From contig CACCLB010000008.1 in assembly GCA_902546725.1 (NCBI GenBank), positions 28,801 to 92,800 of the forward strand: a DNA stretch of 64,000 bases. Direction: 5' to 3'. The position numbers and the translations under genes were made by a program. The notes beneath the pieces are model-generated. The model saw only the letters and a program-made list of their open reading frames with translations, ran no database searches and had not been told where the DNA came from. Position 1 is the first letter of the stretch, and the number at the start of each line of letters is the position of its first letter. Origin of the DNA: an uncultured Bacteroidota bacterium (lineage in GTDB: Bacteria > Bacteroidota > Bacteroidia > Flavobacteriales > Flavobacteriaceae). This document shows, piece after piece, positions 1 to 9,713 of this stretch.

Positions 1-407
1 CTACCGTGATAGCTATTTTGAGCACCGATGAGTTCACTTCTTCCCGTTGCGCGTTTTGCAAGTTTGAGCGCCCCCTCTATCGCTTCTGTCCCTGAATTTG
101 TCAAGTAAACTGACTCGTGATTGTGGGGGAGTAGCTCAATAAGTTCTTTGCACAAGCTTACTGCTGGAGCCTGGGCAAACTCGCCATAGACCATTAGGTG
201 TAAGTATTTTCTGGATTGCTTCCTAATTGCTCTGGTCACCTTAGGATGACAATGACCAAGACTGCAGGCAGATACTCCAGCTACAAAGTCCAAATATTTT
301 TTTCCTTCCGTATCAGTGAGGTAAACGCCCTTGGCTTTGGCAATTGATATACCTAAGGGTTGGGGTGTCGTCTTTGCTTGGTATTTAAGAAAGTCATCTT
401 TAAGCAT
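1..407 (-). CDS. Class III aminotransferase, N-terminal part (cut by window start)
   Basis: The first 135 codons of a PLP-dependent class III (ornithine/acetylornithine-type) aminotransferase can be read leftward from an ATG at 407. The protein starts MLKDDFLKYQAKTTPQPLGI and carries the family's early motifs: GVYLTDTEGKKYLDF, the SLGHCHPKV stretch, the TNSGTEAIEGALKLAK segment that contacts the cofactor phosphate, and GAQNSYHG, where the Y-H-G stacks on the PLP ring. The PLP lysine lies beyond the window, so the substrate cannot be named. The start lies 5 bases after the stop of the OstA-like gene, which implies one transcript. The family call is firm. The exact enzyme is open (ornithine, acetylornithine or 4-aminobutyrate type). 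Confidence 0.85.
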   Translation of the reverse strand, partial: MLKDDFLKYQAKTTPQPLGISIAKAKGVYLTDTEGKKYLDFVAGVSACSLGHCHPKVTRAIRKQSRKYLHLMVYGEFAQAPAVSLCKELIELLPHNHESVYLTNSGTEAIEGALKLAKRATGRSELIGAQNSYHG

Positions 408-412
408 AGAAC

Positions 413-2083
413 CTAGTTTTTTGTCTTTTCTAGGGTTGGTTTTTGTTCTACTGGGTATTGAAATTTTAAAATTTCAGGGAACTGTTCTTCCTGGTCATTT
501 TCGTCAAATAGATCCTCTATAGTCTCAGGGCGCTGCACAATTCTCCACTTAAAACCTTTCAAAGTTCTGTCGTTTATAGGAAGCTCATCCTCTGGATAAA
601 CATTTCCATTTGGACTGACTAAAAAAGTTATCTCGTCGATTTGCCCATCGACAAATTGCATTTTTAAAGCGCTACAAGTGGTTTTGTCTATACCAATGAG
701 TTGAAGGTCCTCGTCATTATAAAGGTAGTAGACCATTTCGGTATTTTTAGTAATGACAATATTGTCGAGTTTACTCTCTTTAAAGGCACCTCTCAACAGT
801 CCTCCTTTTATCTGTTGGTAGCCATCTTCACTCAGCGTGTCTTTTTCAATAATAAAAACCCTGCCGTCAATCTTTAGAGAGTCTAGCTTGTTGGTTTTGG
901 TATCGGAAAGCAATTGGATTTCATCTCCTGTCATTTGACTCTCATCAAACCACAGCACGGGGTTTTTTTCGTGATAATTTTTTTCCGTAAAAATTTGTTC
1001 TTGTTGCTTTGTCAATGGTTTTTTAAGCAATTTCGTCAAACCTATAGATTCATCTAAATACAAAGAATCAGATCGACCTCTTAGGTCACTTTTTAAGATT
1101 CTAACATCGTAGTAAGCTCGAAGTATACGTTTTTCTTCTGGTCCTGTAGCAACTAAAGTGTCTGCGTGAATAAAAAGAGAATCTTGATCGATAATATTGA
1201 CTGCCATAGCTCTTCGCGTAATGATAGCAGAGTCTCGTTCTTTAAATATCTCACCATAATTCCCTGTGATGATGGAGTTGTTTAATGTATCAACAATACT
1301 GATATTCTTTGTAGCCGCAGCATAGTTTCGCTCACTTTCAAAATAAAGGCTGTCACCTTTAATGATTTTATTGTCGTAAAATAGGGTAGCATTTTGCTTA
1401 AAAATTCCTTTTTCACGATCCATATCGTAAAATCCACGCTCACAAAAAATAGTATAGGCTTCTCCTTCAATTTTTGAATTGCCGTAGAGATAAGCTTGAT
1501 TGCTTTCAGTAAAATAATCCAATTGTTCTGAGTTGACGATATACTCAGGATTGTTTATGGTTACATCGGAGATAAATCGGTATTTTTTTTGATCCATAAA
1601 GTACTGTCCCTGATTGCTAGTCAGTGTACTAGTGCTGTCAACAATCACTCCTGGAGTATTGTAAAAAGCCTTTTCATTGATTCGATCCAGATTGAGTTCT
1701 TCTGTTCTCAAGGTCATATCAGGGCGTTCTAGATAAACATTACCTTTGGCAAATGCAGTTTTGGTTTCTCCATCGTATTCGATGGTTTTACAAGTCATTC
1801 GCAGACTGTCACCTTGAGTAAATATTACTTTTCCCAAAGCTCTAAAATAGTTTTGTTTAGAGTAAAAAAAGGCTTGATCGGACTCAATTAGTGCCCCTTC
1901 ATGAAAGAGTAGTACTCTTTTATCATCTGATTTAAAAAGAATGTTGGCACCTGGAAAGCGCTCTTGATCTTGAGTAGATCCACCCGCTTGTCGGATTTCA
2001 ATAATTTTAGACTCTTGAGAAAAAAGCGATCCTAAAAAAAACTGAGCAATCAATACTGCGCTAATACAAAATGACGGCTTCAT
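413..2083 (-). CDS. OstA-like (LptA/OstA family) envelope protein
   Basis: A 556-residue protein with a signal peptide (about residues 1-22, ending LGSLFSQE). It is built of the repeating beta segments typical of OstA/LptA-type proteins, for example ALIESDQAFFYSKQNYFRAL, GNVYLERPDMTLRTEEL and ITGNYGEIFKERD. Proteins of this kind form a beta-jellyroll scaffold for lipopolysaccharide carriage across the periplasm. The Bacteroidota member is much longer than E. coli LptA and usually sits with this same aminotransferase and purA. It lies 11 bases downstream of purA and 5 upstream of the aminotransferase, so co-transcription is likely. A role in LPS export is inferred from the family. No membrane helix other than the signal is visible. 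Confidence 0.82.
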   Translation of the reverse strand: MKPSFCISAVLIAQFFLGSLFSQESKIIEIRQAGGSTQDQERFPGANILFKSDDKRVLLFHEGALIESDQAFFYSKQNYFRALGKVIFTQGDSLRMTCKTIEYDGETKTAFAKGNVYLERPDMTLRTEELNLDRINEKAFYNTPGVIVDSTSTLTSNQGQYFMDQKKYRFISDVTINNPEYIVNSEQLDYFTESNQAYLYGNSKIEGEAYTIFCERGFYDMDREKGIFKQNATLFYDNKIIKGDSLYFESERNYAAATKNISIVDTLNNSIITGNYGEIFKERDSAIITRRAMAVNIIDQDSLFIHADTLVATGPEEKRILRAYYDVRILKSDLRGRSDSLYLDESIGLTKLLKKPLTKQQEQIFTEKNYHEKNPVLWFDESQMTGDEIQLLSDTKTNKLDSLKIDGRVFIIEKDTLSEDGYQQIKGGLLRGAFKESKLDNIVITKNTEMVYYLYNDEDLQLIGIDKTTCSALKMQFVDGQIDEITFLVSPNGNVYPEDELPINDRTLKGFKWRIVQRPETIEDLFDENDQEEQFPEILKFQYPVEQKPTLEKTKN

Positions 2084-2094
2084 TGGATTTTAAC

Positions 2095-3366
2095 TTATCT
2101 ATATATCGTTTGTGCTCGGTCGGGCCCTACAGAAACAATTTTTATTTGAGTTTCTAAAGCCTTTTCTAGATAATCGATGTAATCTAGGAAGTTTTTAGGA
2201 AATTGAGTCACCTCGTTCAGTTGAGTCAAATCTTCTTCCCAACCATCGAGTTCTTCGTATAAGGGTTGAATATCCTCAGTTGAAATATCATAGGGTAGAT
2301 AATCTTGTACCCCTTCTTTAGTTTGATAAGCAGTACATACTTTGATTTTGTCAAAACCTGAGAGTACATCGCCTTTCATCATCATCAGTTGGGTTACTCC
2401 ATTTATTTTGATGGCGTATTTTAGTGCGACCAAATCCAGCCAGCCACATCTTCTCGAGCGACCTGTAGTTGCACCAAATTCATTTCCTACTCTACCCATG
2501 GTTTCGCCATCTTCATCAAAAAGTTCGGTTGGAAAAGGACCACTTCCGACTCGAGTAGTATAGGCTTTAAAAATTCCAAAGACATCTTTGATTTTATTTG
2601 GAGCAACACCCAAACCTGTACAAGCACCAGCTGCTGTGGTTGTGGAAGAGGTTACGAAAGGATAGGTTCCAAAATCAACATCCAAAAGAGATCCTTGAGC
2701 TCCTTCCGCTAATATTTTTTTTCCTGCTTTTTGAGCTTGGTGTAAATAGTGCTCACTATCTACCATATTGAATTTTCTGAGAGCATCAATACTTCTTAAA
2801 AATACCCGTTCCATTTCCTCAAGATTGTACTCTATAATGGCATCAAAATTTTTGAGTATCTCTAAATGCTTATTGGTTAACTTCTGAAATTTTTCATCCC
2901 AATTTGAAGCAAATATATCTCCCACTCGAATTCCATTGCGCCCGGTTTTATCCATATAAGTGGGTCCTATTCCCTTTAATGTCGAGCCAATTTTGGCTTT
3001 TCCTTTAGAAGCCTCAGAAGCAGCGTCCAAAAGCCGGTGTGTGGGAAGGATCAGATGAGCTTTTTTGGAAATCAATAACTTCTCATCAAAGTTGATGTTG
3101 TAAGGGGCTAAGTTTTCGATTTCCTGCATAAAAATCACAGGATCAATCACTACTCCATTTCCTATTAAGTTTACTGCTTTTGGGTGGAAAATCCCTGAAG
3201 GTATGGTGTGTAAAACATGCTTGTTTCCTTCAAACTCTAAAGTATGACCAGCGTTTGGCCCTCCTTGAAATCTAGCGATAATATCGTATGAGGAGGTCAA
3301 TACATCCACAATTTTCCCTTTCCCTTCGTCACCCCACTGGAGTCCGAGTAGTAAATCTACCGTCAT
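2095..3366 (-). CDS. purA: Adenylosuccinate synthetase
   Basis: Catalyses the GTP-dependent joining of IMP and aspartate to adenylosuccinate, the first AMP-specific step of purine synthesis, in the cytoplasm. The 423 residues match the usual family length. The N-terminal motif GLQWGDEGKGKIVD holds the catalytic Asp13, and GGPNAGHTL holds His41. The IMP-binding signature GSTLKGIGPTYMDK and the loop TTGRSRRCGWLD near residue 300 are intact, as is a C-terminal SVGPDR motif for the guanine nucleotide. It lies between fur (6 bases) and the OstA-like gene (11 bases) on the same strand. Nothing about it is unusual. Confidence 0.97.
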   Translation of the reverse strand: MTVDLLLGLQWGDEGKGKIVDVLTSSYDIIARFQGGPNAGHTLEFEGNKHVLHTIPSGIFHPKAVNLIGNGVVIDPVIFMQEIENLAPYNINFDEKLLISKKAHLILPTHRLLDAASEASKGKAKIGSTLKGIGPTYMDKTGRNGIRVGDIFASNWDEKFQKLTNKHLEILKNFDAIIEYNLEEMERVFLRSIDALRKFNMVDSEHYLHQAQKAGKKILAEGAQGSLLDVDFGTYPFVTSSTTTAAGACTGLGVAPNKIKDVFGIFKAYTTRVGSGPFPTELFDEDGETMGRVGNEFGATTGRSRRCGWLDLVALKYAIKINGVTQLMMMKGDVLSGFDKIKVCTAYQTKEGVQDYLPYDISTEDIQPLYEELDGWEEDLTQLNEVTQFPKNFLDYIDYLEKALETQIKIVSVGPDRAQTIYR

Positions 3367-3372
3367 GCTTTT

Positions 3373-3822
3373 TTAGGATTTAGTTTTTTTTTTAGTACCG
3401 TAAAAGTATAAAGAATGCTTGTGTATATCAACATCAAAAACCTCTTCTATGGTTTTTTTTATTTGCTGTATTCTCGGGTCACAAAATTCTTTTACTTCTC
3501 CGCTATCAGTAAGTATAATATGGTCGTGTTGGTGATCAAAATATGATTTTTCGTATTGAGCCTGTCCACTTCCAAATTGATGTTTACGTACAAGACCGCA
3601 AGCCAATAAAAGTTCAATGGTATTGTACAAAGTAGCTCTACTAACTCGGTAATTTTTATTTTTCATTTTGATATAAAGCGATTCGATATCAAAATGCTCC
3701 TTGCTGTCGTAGATTTCGAAGAGTATTGCAAAACGTTCAGGTGTTTTGCGATGCCCATGCTGGTCTAAAAAGTTGATGAAAACATCCTTAACAACTTCTT
3801 GATTTGAATTATTTGCAACCAT
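3373..3822 (-). CDS. Fur-family transcriptional regulator
   Basis: A 149-residue metal-dependent DNA-binding repressor. A winged helix (about residues 20-90) includes [20 protein letters not shown]. The dimerisation and metal-binding part follows, with [11 protein letters not shown] as the His-rich regulatory site. The CxxC zinc site found in many Fur proteins after this motif reads LTDS here, and no second CxxC follows, so the structural zinc site is absent. The single EFCDPR cysteine remains. It sits 6 bases upstream of purA and 26 downstream of the relA/spoT gene. The regulated metal (iron, zinc or peroxide-type) cannot be told from sequence alone. Confidence 0.88.
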   Translation of the reverse strand: MVANNSNQEVVKDVFINFLDQHGHRKTPERFAILFEIYDSKEHFDIESLYIKMKNKNYRVSRATLYNTIELLLACGLVRKHQFGSGQAQYEKSYFDHQHDHIILTDSGEVKEFCDPRIQQIKKTIEEVFDVDIHKHSLYFYGTKKKTKS

Positions 3823-3848
3823 AGATCTACAAAGATAGTTATAAAGAG

Positions 3849-6050
3849 TTACTCGCGAACAATTTTATCGATACCGTTCACTTTTGACAGAGTCATGACC
3901 AGCTTATCTAAAATGGTTTTGTTTTGGACAGTGAGTTGAATCATTCCAGTGAAGAATTGATCTTCAGAATCAAAATTGATTTTATTAATATTGACATTTT
4001 TGGTGTTGGAAATCATACGGGTGACTTCATTGACCAACCCTTTTCGATCAATCCCACTTAATTTCAGTACTGCAGCAAACTCATCGGATGAGGAATCAAT
4101 CCATTTGGCTGGAATGACTCGGTAGGCAAAGTTTGATTGTAAGCTAAGTGCATTAGGACATTCTTTATGATGGACTTTTATCCCTTCATTTACAGTAATG
4201 AATCCAAATACAGCATCACCTGGAATTGGGTTGCAACAGTTGGCAAAGCTATGTGCTAAAGGTTCCTTTTCTTTTCCGAACACAAGTTGATCGAATTTCT
4301 CTGTGATTTCATTTGAAGTATTGGGGTTGTTGTTTTTCTTTGATTTAATTCGACGTTTAAAGAAGTTGAGAACAGAGTTTTGATAGTCGCTAGCAAATTC
4401 TTTAAGTTGCTTGTTGTCTAGGGTACCAATACCCATTCTGTAAAATAAATCTTGACTGCTTTCAAACTTAAAATAATTTAGCATTTTTTGAATGGTTTTA
4501 TCATTCAGATTTATCTTAAGCTGTTTGAGCTTCCTTCTCAGCATTTCTTTACCCTCTTCCGCTAGGATTTTCTTTTCTTCATTGAGGGAAGACTTGATAA
4601 TAGAACGAGCACGAGAGGTTACCACAAAATCGAGCCAGTTTTTGGAAGGCTTGATATTGTCTGAAGTGATTACCTCAATTTGATCTCCACTTTGGAGTTC
4701 TTTACTCAGAGGGACTAAACGCTCATTGACTCGAATCCCACGTGTTTTTTTTCCGATATCGGTATGGATTGCAAAAGCGAAGTCTAGAGCGGTGGCTCCT
4801 TGTGGAAGTGATTTTAAATCACCTTTGGGTGTAAACACAAAAATTTCTTTAGCGTAAAGATTGAGTTTAAAATCTTCAACAAAATCTACAGCATTTCCAG
4901 AATTGTTTTCCAATACCTCTTGCAGTCGGTTGAGCCAACTTTCTATACCAATATCTTTTTGATCTCCTTGTTTGTACTTGTAATGAGCCGCATAACCTTT
5001 TTCAGCGATTTCATGCATTCGTTCAGAACGAATCTGAATTTCTATCCATTTGTTTTGAGGTCCCATTACCGTAATGTGAAGGGCTTCGTATCCATTCGAT
5101 TTGGGTGCAGAAATCCAATCGCGCAAGCGCGTAGGGTTAGGAGTGAAATGATCGGTTACTATGGAATAGATTTTCCAAGCTAAAAGTTTTTCTTTTGCTC
5201 GAGTACTCTTAAATACGATCCGCATTGCAAATTTGTCAAAAATCTTCTCAAACGGAATATTTTGGGTAAGCATTTTCCGATGAATTGAATAGATGGACTT
5301 GCTTCTCCCTTTAATAAAGTACTTGAGACGCTCCTTATCTAATTCTTCAGAAAGAAATTTAGAAAAGGTTTTGATGTATTCCTCTTGAGCTTCGTAACTT
5401 TCCTCAATCTTACTTTTAATGGATTGATAACGCTGAGGTTCGGTGTATTTTAAACTCAGGTCCTCCAATTCTGTTTTGACATTGTACAAGCCAATTCGGT
5501 GTGCCAAAGGGGCGTAGATATAGAGTGTTTCTGAAGCAATTTTAACTTGCTTGTATTCAGGCATTGCATCCATAGTTTGCATATTGTGCAAACGATCAGC
5601 GATTTTAATAATGATGACACGAACATCATCATTTAATGTCAACAGCATTTTTCTAAAATTCTCTGCCTGAAGCGAAATATTTTTATCTTTTTTAAGACTG
5701 GAGATTTTAGTTAAGCCATGAACAATTTTGGCAACTGTATTTCCTAGAAGTCGTTCGATATCCTCAAGAGTAAAGCGGGTGTCTTCGACTACGTCGTGGA
5801 GAAGTGCAGCACAAATAGAAGTAGCATCGAGACCGATTTGTTGGGCGACTATTTTTGCAACGTTGATGGGGTGGAAAATATAAGCCTCTCCAGATTTTCT
5901 TCTCTGGTCGCTATGCGCCTCAACAGCAGTGTCAAAAGCTAGGCGAATCATCTTTTTGTCTTTTTCGCTTAGTGTTTGATAGCTGATACGGAGCAGTTCT
6001 TTATACTGCTTGGCAATTTCTTTATTTTCTAATTCTTCGTCAACAATCAT
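3849..6050 (-). CDS. Bifunctional (p)ppGpp synthetase/hydrolase, RelA/SpoT family
   Basis: A 733-residue stringent-response enzyme with the full Rel layout. The HD hydrolase domain (about 40-200) has His60, the HDVVED motif at 85-90 and the DRLHNMQTM segment, all intact, so it should degrade (p)ppGpp. The synthetase domain (about 240-360) has [13 protein letters not shown] and [18 protein letters not shown] domain (about 405-465) starts [17 protein letters not shown] Cys-containing region near 600 ([11 protein letters not shown]) and a C-terminal ACT domain (about 655-733) follow. Both catalytic halves look functional, so one enzyme probably makes and removes the alarmone. It lies upstream of fur and purA, linking the alarmone to purine supply by gene order only. 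Confidence 0.95.
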   Translation of the reverse strand: MIVDEELENKEIAKQYKELLRISYQTLSEKDKKMIRLAFDTAVEAHSDQRRKSGEAYIFHPINVAKIVAQQIGLDATSICAALLHDVVEDTRFTLEDIERLLGNTVAKIVHGLTKISSLKKDKNISLQAENFRKMLLTLNDDVRVIIIKIADRLHNMQTMDAMPEYKQVKIASETLYIYAPLAHRIGLYNVKTELEDLSLKYTEPQRYQSIKSKIEESYEAQEEYIKTFSKFLSEELDKERLKYFIKGRSKSIYSIHRKMLTQNIPFEKIFDKFAMRIVFKSTRAKEKLLAWKIYSIVTDHFTPNPTRLRDWISAPKSNGYEALHITVMGPQNKWIEIQIRSERMHEIAEKGYAAHYKYKQGDQKDIGIESWLNRLQEVLENNSGNAVDFVEDFKLNLYAKEIFVFTPKGDLKSLPQGATALDFAFAIHTDIGKKTRGIRVNERLVPLSKELQSGDQIEVITSDNIKPSKNWLDFVVTSRARSIIKSSLNEEKKILAEEGKEMLRRKLKQLKINLNDKTIQKMLNYFKFESSQDLFYRMGIGTLDNKQLKEFASDYQNSVLNFFKRRIKSKKNNNPNTSNEITEKFDQLVFGKEKEPLAHSFANCCNPIPGDAVFGFITVNEGIKVHHKECPNALSLQSNFAYRVIPAKWIDSSSDEFAAVLKLSGIDRKGLVNEVTRMISNTKNVNINKINFDSEDQFFTGMIQLTVQNKTILDKLVMTLSKVNGIDKIVRE

Positions 6051-6086
6051 TTAAATAGTAATATACTAAAGATTTTAATGCGTCTG

Positions 6087-6878
6087 TTATTCAATTTTTT
6101 TTCTTCTAGCTTGATACATCAAAATCCCTGCCGAAACAGATAAATTTAATGAATCTACTTTTGATGACATGGGAATAATTAAATGTTGATGGGAGGCCTC
6201 AAGCCAATTTTCATTCAGGCCAGTACTTTCGGTTCCCATAACCAAGGCACAGGGAGTTTTGTAATCAAAATCATCATAAGCAAGTGCATCGGGCTGAATT
6301 GCTGCGGTTGCAATAAAAAATTCTTTTTCATTTAAATAAGTGATGACTTCATCAGAAGTTCCGATTGCAGTCGGTAAAGCAAAAAGGCAACCTAAACTAG
6401 AGCGGATACTGTTTGGGTTGTAAAAATCTGTTTTGGGATTGGCAATGATGACTCCATCAAAATCTGCCGCAGCAGCTGTGCGGTACAAAGCTCCAATGTT
6501 TCCAGGCTTTTCAGGTGCTTCAATGACTAAGATTAGGGCGTTTTTCTTTAATTCAAATTCAGTTAAACTATGATTTTTTGATTCTGCAATTGCCAAAATC
6601 TTTTCTGATCCTGAGCGAAAACTGGTTTGTTCAAAAATACTATTGGAAACTAAAAAATGATCTGCCTCACTTAATTTTGTTCTGAGGTCTTGGAATTCAG
6701 ATTCAAATCCTTCCTCTATAAAAAGTCCAGTTATCTTGTAATTTCCTGCGGTAGCTTTTTCAAGTTCACGCATACCTTCGATAACAAATACTCCTTGTTT
6801 TTTACGTTCTCGTGACTTTTGAGAAAGCATTCTTAGGCGTTTGATTTCTGGATTTTTACTACTGGATAAATATTTCAC
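6087..6878 (-). CDS. TrmH/SpoU-family RNA 2'-O-ribose methyltransferase
   Basis: A 263-residue SAM-dependent methyltransferase that probably modifies rRNA in the cytoplasm. The N-terminal L30e-like substrate domain (about 1-95) starts with SSSKNPEIKRLRMLSQKSR and IEGMRELEKA. The SPOUT knot domain (about 110-263) has the three family motifs: EAPEKPGNIGALYRTAAA, ALVMGTESTGL, and IPMSSKVDSLNLSVSAGILM. These form the knotted SAM pocket and dimer interface. The length fits RlmB or TsnR relatives, and the target nucleotide cannot be assigned. It is on the same strand as relA/spoT, 36 bases upstream of it. Confidence 0.92.
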   Translation of the reverse strand: MKYLSSSKNPEIKRLRMLSQKSRERKKQGVFVIEGMRELEKATAGNYKITGLFIEEGFESEFQDLRTKLSEADHFLVSNSIFEQTSFRSGSEKILAIAESKNHSLTEFELKKNALILVIEAPEKPGNIGALYRTAAAADFDGVIIANPKTDFYNPNSIRSSLGCLFALPTAIGTSDEVITYLNEKEFFIATAAIQPDALAYDDFDYKTPCALVMGTESTGLNENWLEASHQHLIIPMSSKVDSLNLSVSAGILMYQARRKKIE

Positions 6879-6929
6879 TGAAATAAAGGTGTTTGATATC
6901 GCATAACTCTAACAAAGAAATGAATAATA

Positions 6930-7988
6930 TTATTCGGGTGCTAATTCTCTTTCCAAAGTATGTGCGACAACCATGCCCACCATGGCATTGTAACTTAGAA
7001 TTCCCTTTGCTTGTCCATTTACCTTTAAATAAGAATCATATCCTTTTTTAAAATAGGGTTCAAAAGGATTTTGGAATTTTTTCCAAAAATCAGAAAGCTG
7101 TTGAAAATTCTTAAAAACCCCAGGCCTTAAGTTTAAAAGTTGATTTTTTGCTTTTTCTGGATTGGCTTTACAAAGCTCAGAATAGCAATAGCGCAGGGCA
7201 AAGCTGTAGCCAGAAAACTGTATAAAAGGGTCTGAGTGAAAGGCACAGCTGTAGTAGGCTACAAAATTGGCTTCTGATTCTGACGCAATTCCCAATTGAT
7301 GCGCCATTTCATGAGCGGCAGTAGTGATGTAGTTTAATTTAGGTATTTTACTATTGACCTGAGATTCTAAGGTTAAGGGGTTGAGATAGCCTGCGAAACC
7401 CATATAACTTAGCACTGTACTCCAGAGTGAGTTTTTTAAATAAGGTTGGGTCTTAAAATCAGCTAGTTTGAAGCTGAAATTGGCTTGAAGTTGTTCTTTG
7501 ATTTCAATTTTTGAATAAGGGATTTGAACAGCTACACTATCGGTATGAGTCAGACTTTGATGAAGTTTATTGGTGGACTCAATCATGGACTTCAAGGTCT
7601 GTTCCAACTGATCTTCATTGTATTCTAAATTGTAGTTTAATTTCTTATTTAATGGGATTCGGTAATAATTGAGACCCCAAAGCAAATGAAAGAACAAACT
7701 CAACAAAGAAGCAGCAGCTAAAGTATTTAGAATTAAAGTTCGAACCTTTAGCTTTCTTTTAAAAAGTCGTACTGTGTTCCATATGATATAAACGATGGCA
7801 AGTCCATAAGCCAGATCGCCAATTGAAAAGGGGAGAGCTGAAAAGAAAAAACGCTGCAGCTTAAAAAATACTGGATAAACCTTTAGACTGTAAATTTGTT
7901 CTATCCAAAGGGATTGATTTTTAATCAGATGAATGCTTAACCACTGGACAGGCAGTAAGAAAACGAGTAACCATTTGGTCTTATTCAT
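6930..7988 (-). CDS. DUF3810 family membrane protein with HExxH metallopeptidase motif
   Basis: A 352-residue protein with about three N-terminal hydrophobic segments (around 7-24, 50-75 and 88-106), then a soluble domain. That domain holds TTAAHEMAHQLG (HExxH) followed by ASESEANFVAYY, whose glutamate is placed as a third zinc ligand in gluzincin peptidases. This layout is typical of the Bacteroidota DUF3810 family. A zinc peptidase acting outside the inner membrane is a reasonable inference, but no substrate is known to me. It is separated from the next gene upstream by a clear terminator hairpin, so it probably has its own promoter. Confidence 0.85.
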   Translation of the reverse strand: MNKTKWLLVFLLPVQWLSIHLIKNQSLWIEQIYSLKVYPVFFKLQRFFFSALPFSIGDLAYGLAIVYIIWNTVRLFKRKLKVRTLILNTLAAASLLSLFFHLLWGLNYYRIPLNKKLNYNLEYNEDQLEQTLKSMIESTNKLHQSLTHTDSVAVQIPYSKIEIKEQLQANFSFKLADFKTQPYLKNSLWSTVLSYMGFAGYLNPLTLESQVNSKIPKLNYITTAAHEMAHQLGIASESEANFVAYYSCAFHSDPFIQFSGYSFALRYCYSELCKANPEKAKNQLLNLRPGVFKNFQQLSDFWKKFQNPFEPYFKKGYDSYLKVNGQAKGILSYNAMVGMVVAHTLERELAPE

Positions 7989-8045
7989 TTGTTTTAAAGG
8001 ATTTAGTTTATAGAAACTAAGAAACTAAAATTTCAAGTACAATCT

Positions 8046-8075
8046 AAAATAAAAAGGGAAGCAATTGCTTCCCTT
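8046..8075 (-). terminator. Rho-independent terminator of the cyclophilin-FKBP gene
   Basis: A perfect 22-base palindrome (AAGGGAAGCAATTGCTTCCC plus TT) at 8054-8075 is followed, on the minus strand, by a run of T. It lies 10 bases past the stop of the gene ending at 8085, so it should end that leftward transcript before the DUF3810 gene. Confidence 0.85.
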
Positions 8076-8084
8076 AATGTTGTA

Positions 8085-9158
8085 TCAATCGACACTTACG
8101 ACCTCAACTTCAAAAATCAAATCTGATTGAGGAGGAATTCCTTGAACACCATTTGCTCCATAAGCTAGAGTATAGGGGAGGAATAAAGTAGCTTCGTCCC
8201 CTTGACTGAGTAATCGAAGTCCTTCTTTAAATCCCTCAATCATACTGTCTTCTGGTCCAACGGTAGCTTGAATTGGATTGTATTGATTGGCATTTTTGCG
8301 TTGAATATTGACTTGGTTATTAGCCTCTGCAATTTCGAGCTTGCTGGTTTCAAGTAAGGTTCCGTCAATAAAATATACTGCGTAATGAACCGTAGCCTTA
8401 TTGGTTGATTTTACCGCAGCTCCGCTTCCTTTTGTGGTTATCTGATACTGAAGTCCTGATTTAGTCGTAGTTGCTTTGCTTTTTAGCGCATCAAATTTTG
8501 AAACATTTGTTTCTTTAATGGCGTTGAGTTTTGCTTCTCGTTCTTTAGCAATAATTTCTTTTTGATCGAAATAAGTGACAAATACATCTGGAGCATCAAA
8601 TTGTTTAGCCTCTTTTCCTTTTCTTATGATGACAACTTCTTCAATTTGGTCATTTTGCTGTATGCTATCTACCACTTCTTGTCCCGATATAACCTCTCCA
8701 AAAACGGAGTGTTTTCCGTCCAGCCATGGCGTAGCTTTATGAGTGATAAAAAATTGACTGCCATTGGTTCCAGGTCCTGCATTCGCCATAGATAGCACAC
8801 CAGGTCCTTTGTGAGACAGATCGGTAAATTCATCATCAAATTTATATCCAGGTCCACCAGATCCAGTACCAGTTGGGTCTCCCCCTTGAATCATAAAATC
8901 AGGAATGACTCGATGAAATTTAATGCCGTTGTAATATTTTTTAGATTTAAATTCTTCACTGACTTTAGGATTTTCACCCTCACTTAATGAGACAAAATTT
9001 GCTACGGTAATGGGAGCTTTGTCATAGGCCAGCTTTAAGAGTATGGACCCTTTGTTGGTTTGTATATCAGCATACAGTCCAGACTCCAAGTCGGGATGCT
9101 GTGTTTTACATCCCGTAATGAATGCGGTAGCGAGTGCGAGTAATAAGATTTTTTTCAT
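8085..9158 (-). CDS. Cyclophilin-FKBP fusion peptidylprolyl isomerase lipoprotein
   Basis: A 357-residue protein joining two unrelated prolyl isomerase folds. A lipoprotein signal ends at the lipobox AFITGCKTQ (Cys about 17). The cyclophilin domain (about 28-185) has [20 protein letters not shown] and [19 protein letters not shown], which include the catalytic Arg and the substrate-pocket Phe and His. An FKBP domain (about 225-357) has [16 protein letters not shown] and ends [15 protein letters not shown]. It should help fold exported proteins at the periplasmic face of a membrane. GldI, a second FKBP lipoprotein, follows upstream 23 bases away, so the operon is DHH - gldI - this gene, ended by the hairpin at 8054. 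Confidence 0.93.
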   Translation of the reverse strand: MKKILLLALATAFITGCKTQHPDLESGLYADIQTNKGSILLKLAYDKAPITVANFVSLSEGENPKVSEEFKSKKYYNGIKFHRVIPDFMIQGGDPTGTGSGGPGYKFDDEFTDLSHKGPGVLSMANAGPGTNGSQFFITHKATPWLDGKHSVFGEVISGQEVVDSIQQNDQIEEVVIIRKGKEAKQFDAPDVFVTYFDQKEIIAKEREAKLNAIKETNVSKFDALKSKATTTKSGLQYQITTKGSGAAVKSTNKATVHYAVYFIDGTLLETSKLEIAEANNQVNIQRKNANQYNPIQATVGPEDSMIEGFKEGLRLLSQGDEATLFLPYTLAYGANGVQGIPPQSDLIFEVEVVSVD

Positions 9159-9181
9159 TTGATGATTTTAGAAATTATTAA

Positions 9182-9709
9182 TTAAGGGCGATTTAAACGT
9201 TCAATTGTAAAGCGGAGTGGCTGGTTGATTCCTATTTTATCTCCATCTCCTTGATAACTGTAGCAAAGGTAGGAAGGAAAAAGAAATACCACAACTTCAT
9301 TGGGTTTCATCATTCTTAAAGCTACTCTCAAGGCTGGTAAGAGTTCTTCTTCGTCTATGGAGTACTCAACAATTCCAAGGCTATCTTTTTCGTAGATGAT
9401 GTTTTGATCTAAATCTTCGATTTCATATTGAAAGTGAACTAGATCACCCTTGACAGGAAGGGGGGTATTGGCTGTTGTTTTTTTAACATAGGCATAGAGA
9501 AAGCCAGCCTCAGATTTTCGAAAATCCAAAAGACTATCCTTTTCTGCACTTTCAAACAAGAGTTGCTCTTCTTGCAACAGTAATTCTTTGTTTCTTTGGG
9601 CAGAACTGTTTAAAAATAGAGTTCTTTCCTTATTAAGCGGAGCACGGGGTTCTATCTGTGCGCATGAGAAAAAGCAAATTGAAAATACCAATACTCCAAT
9701 TGTTTTCAT
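9182..9709 (-). CDS. gldI: GldI-type gliding-motility FKBP peptidylprolyl isomerase lipoprotein
   Basis: A 175-residue lipoprotein, start chosen at the ATG at 9709 because it begins a clean lipoprotein signal (MKTIGVLVFSICFFSCAQIE) 4 bases after the DHH stop. A longer in-frame extension upstream lies inside the DHH gene and is rejected. The C-terminal FKBP domain (about 80-175) has VKGDLVHFQYEIEDLDQNII and ends GINQPLRFTIERL. Members of this group are required for gliding in Flavobacterium, where the gene also neighbours a DHH phosphoesterase. I infer that this organism glides or keeps the associated type IX secretion folding factor. An unrelated FKBP lipoprotein is the alternative. Confidence 0.85.
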   Translation of the reverse strand: MKTIGVLVFSICFFSCAQIEPRAPLNKERTLFLNSSAQRNKELLLQEEQLLFESAEKDSLLDFRKSEAGFLYAYVKKTTANTPLPVKGDLVHFQYEIEDLDQNIIYEKDSLGIVEYSIDEEELLPALRVALRMMKPNEVVVFLFPSYLCYSYQGDGDKIGINQPLRFTIERLNRP

Positions 9710-9713
9710 TCTC

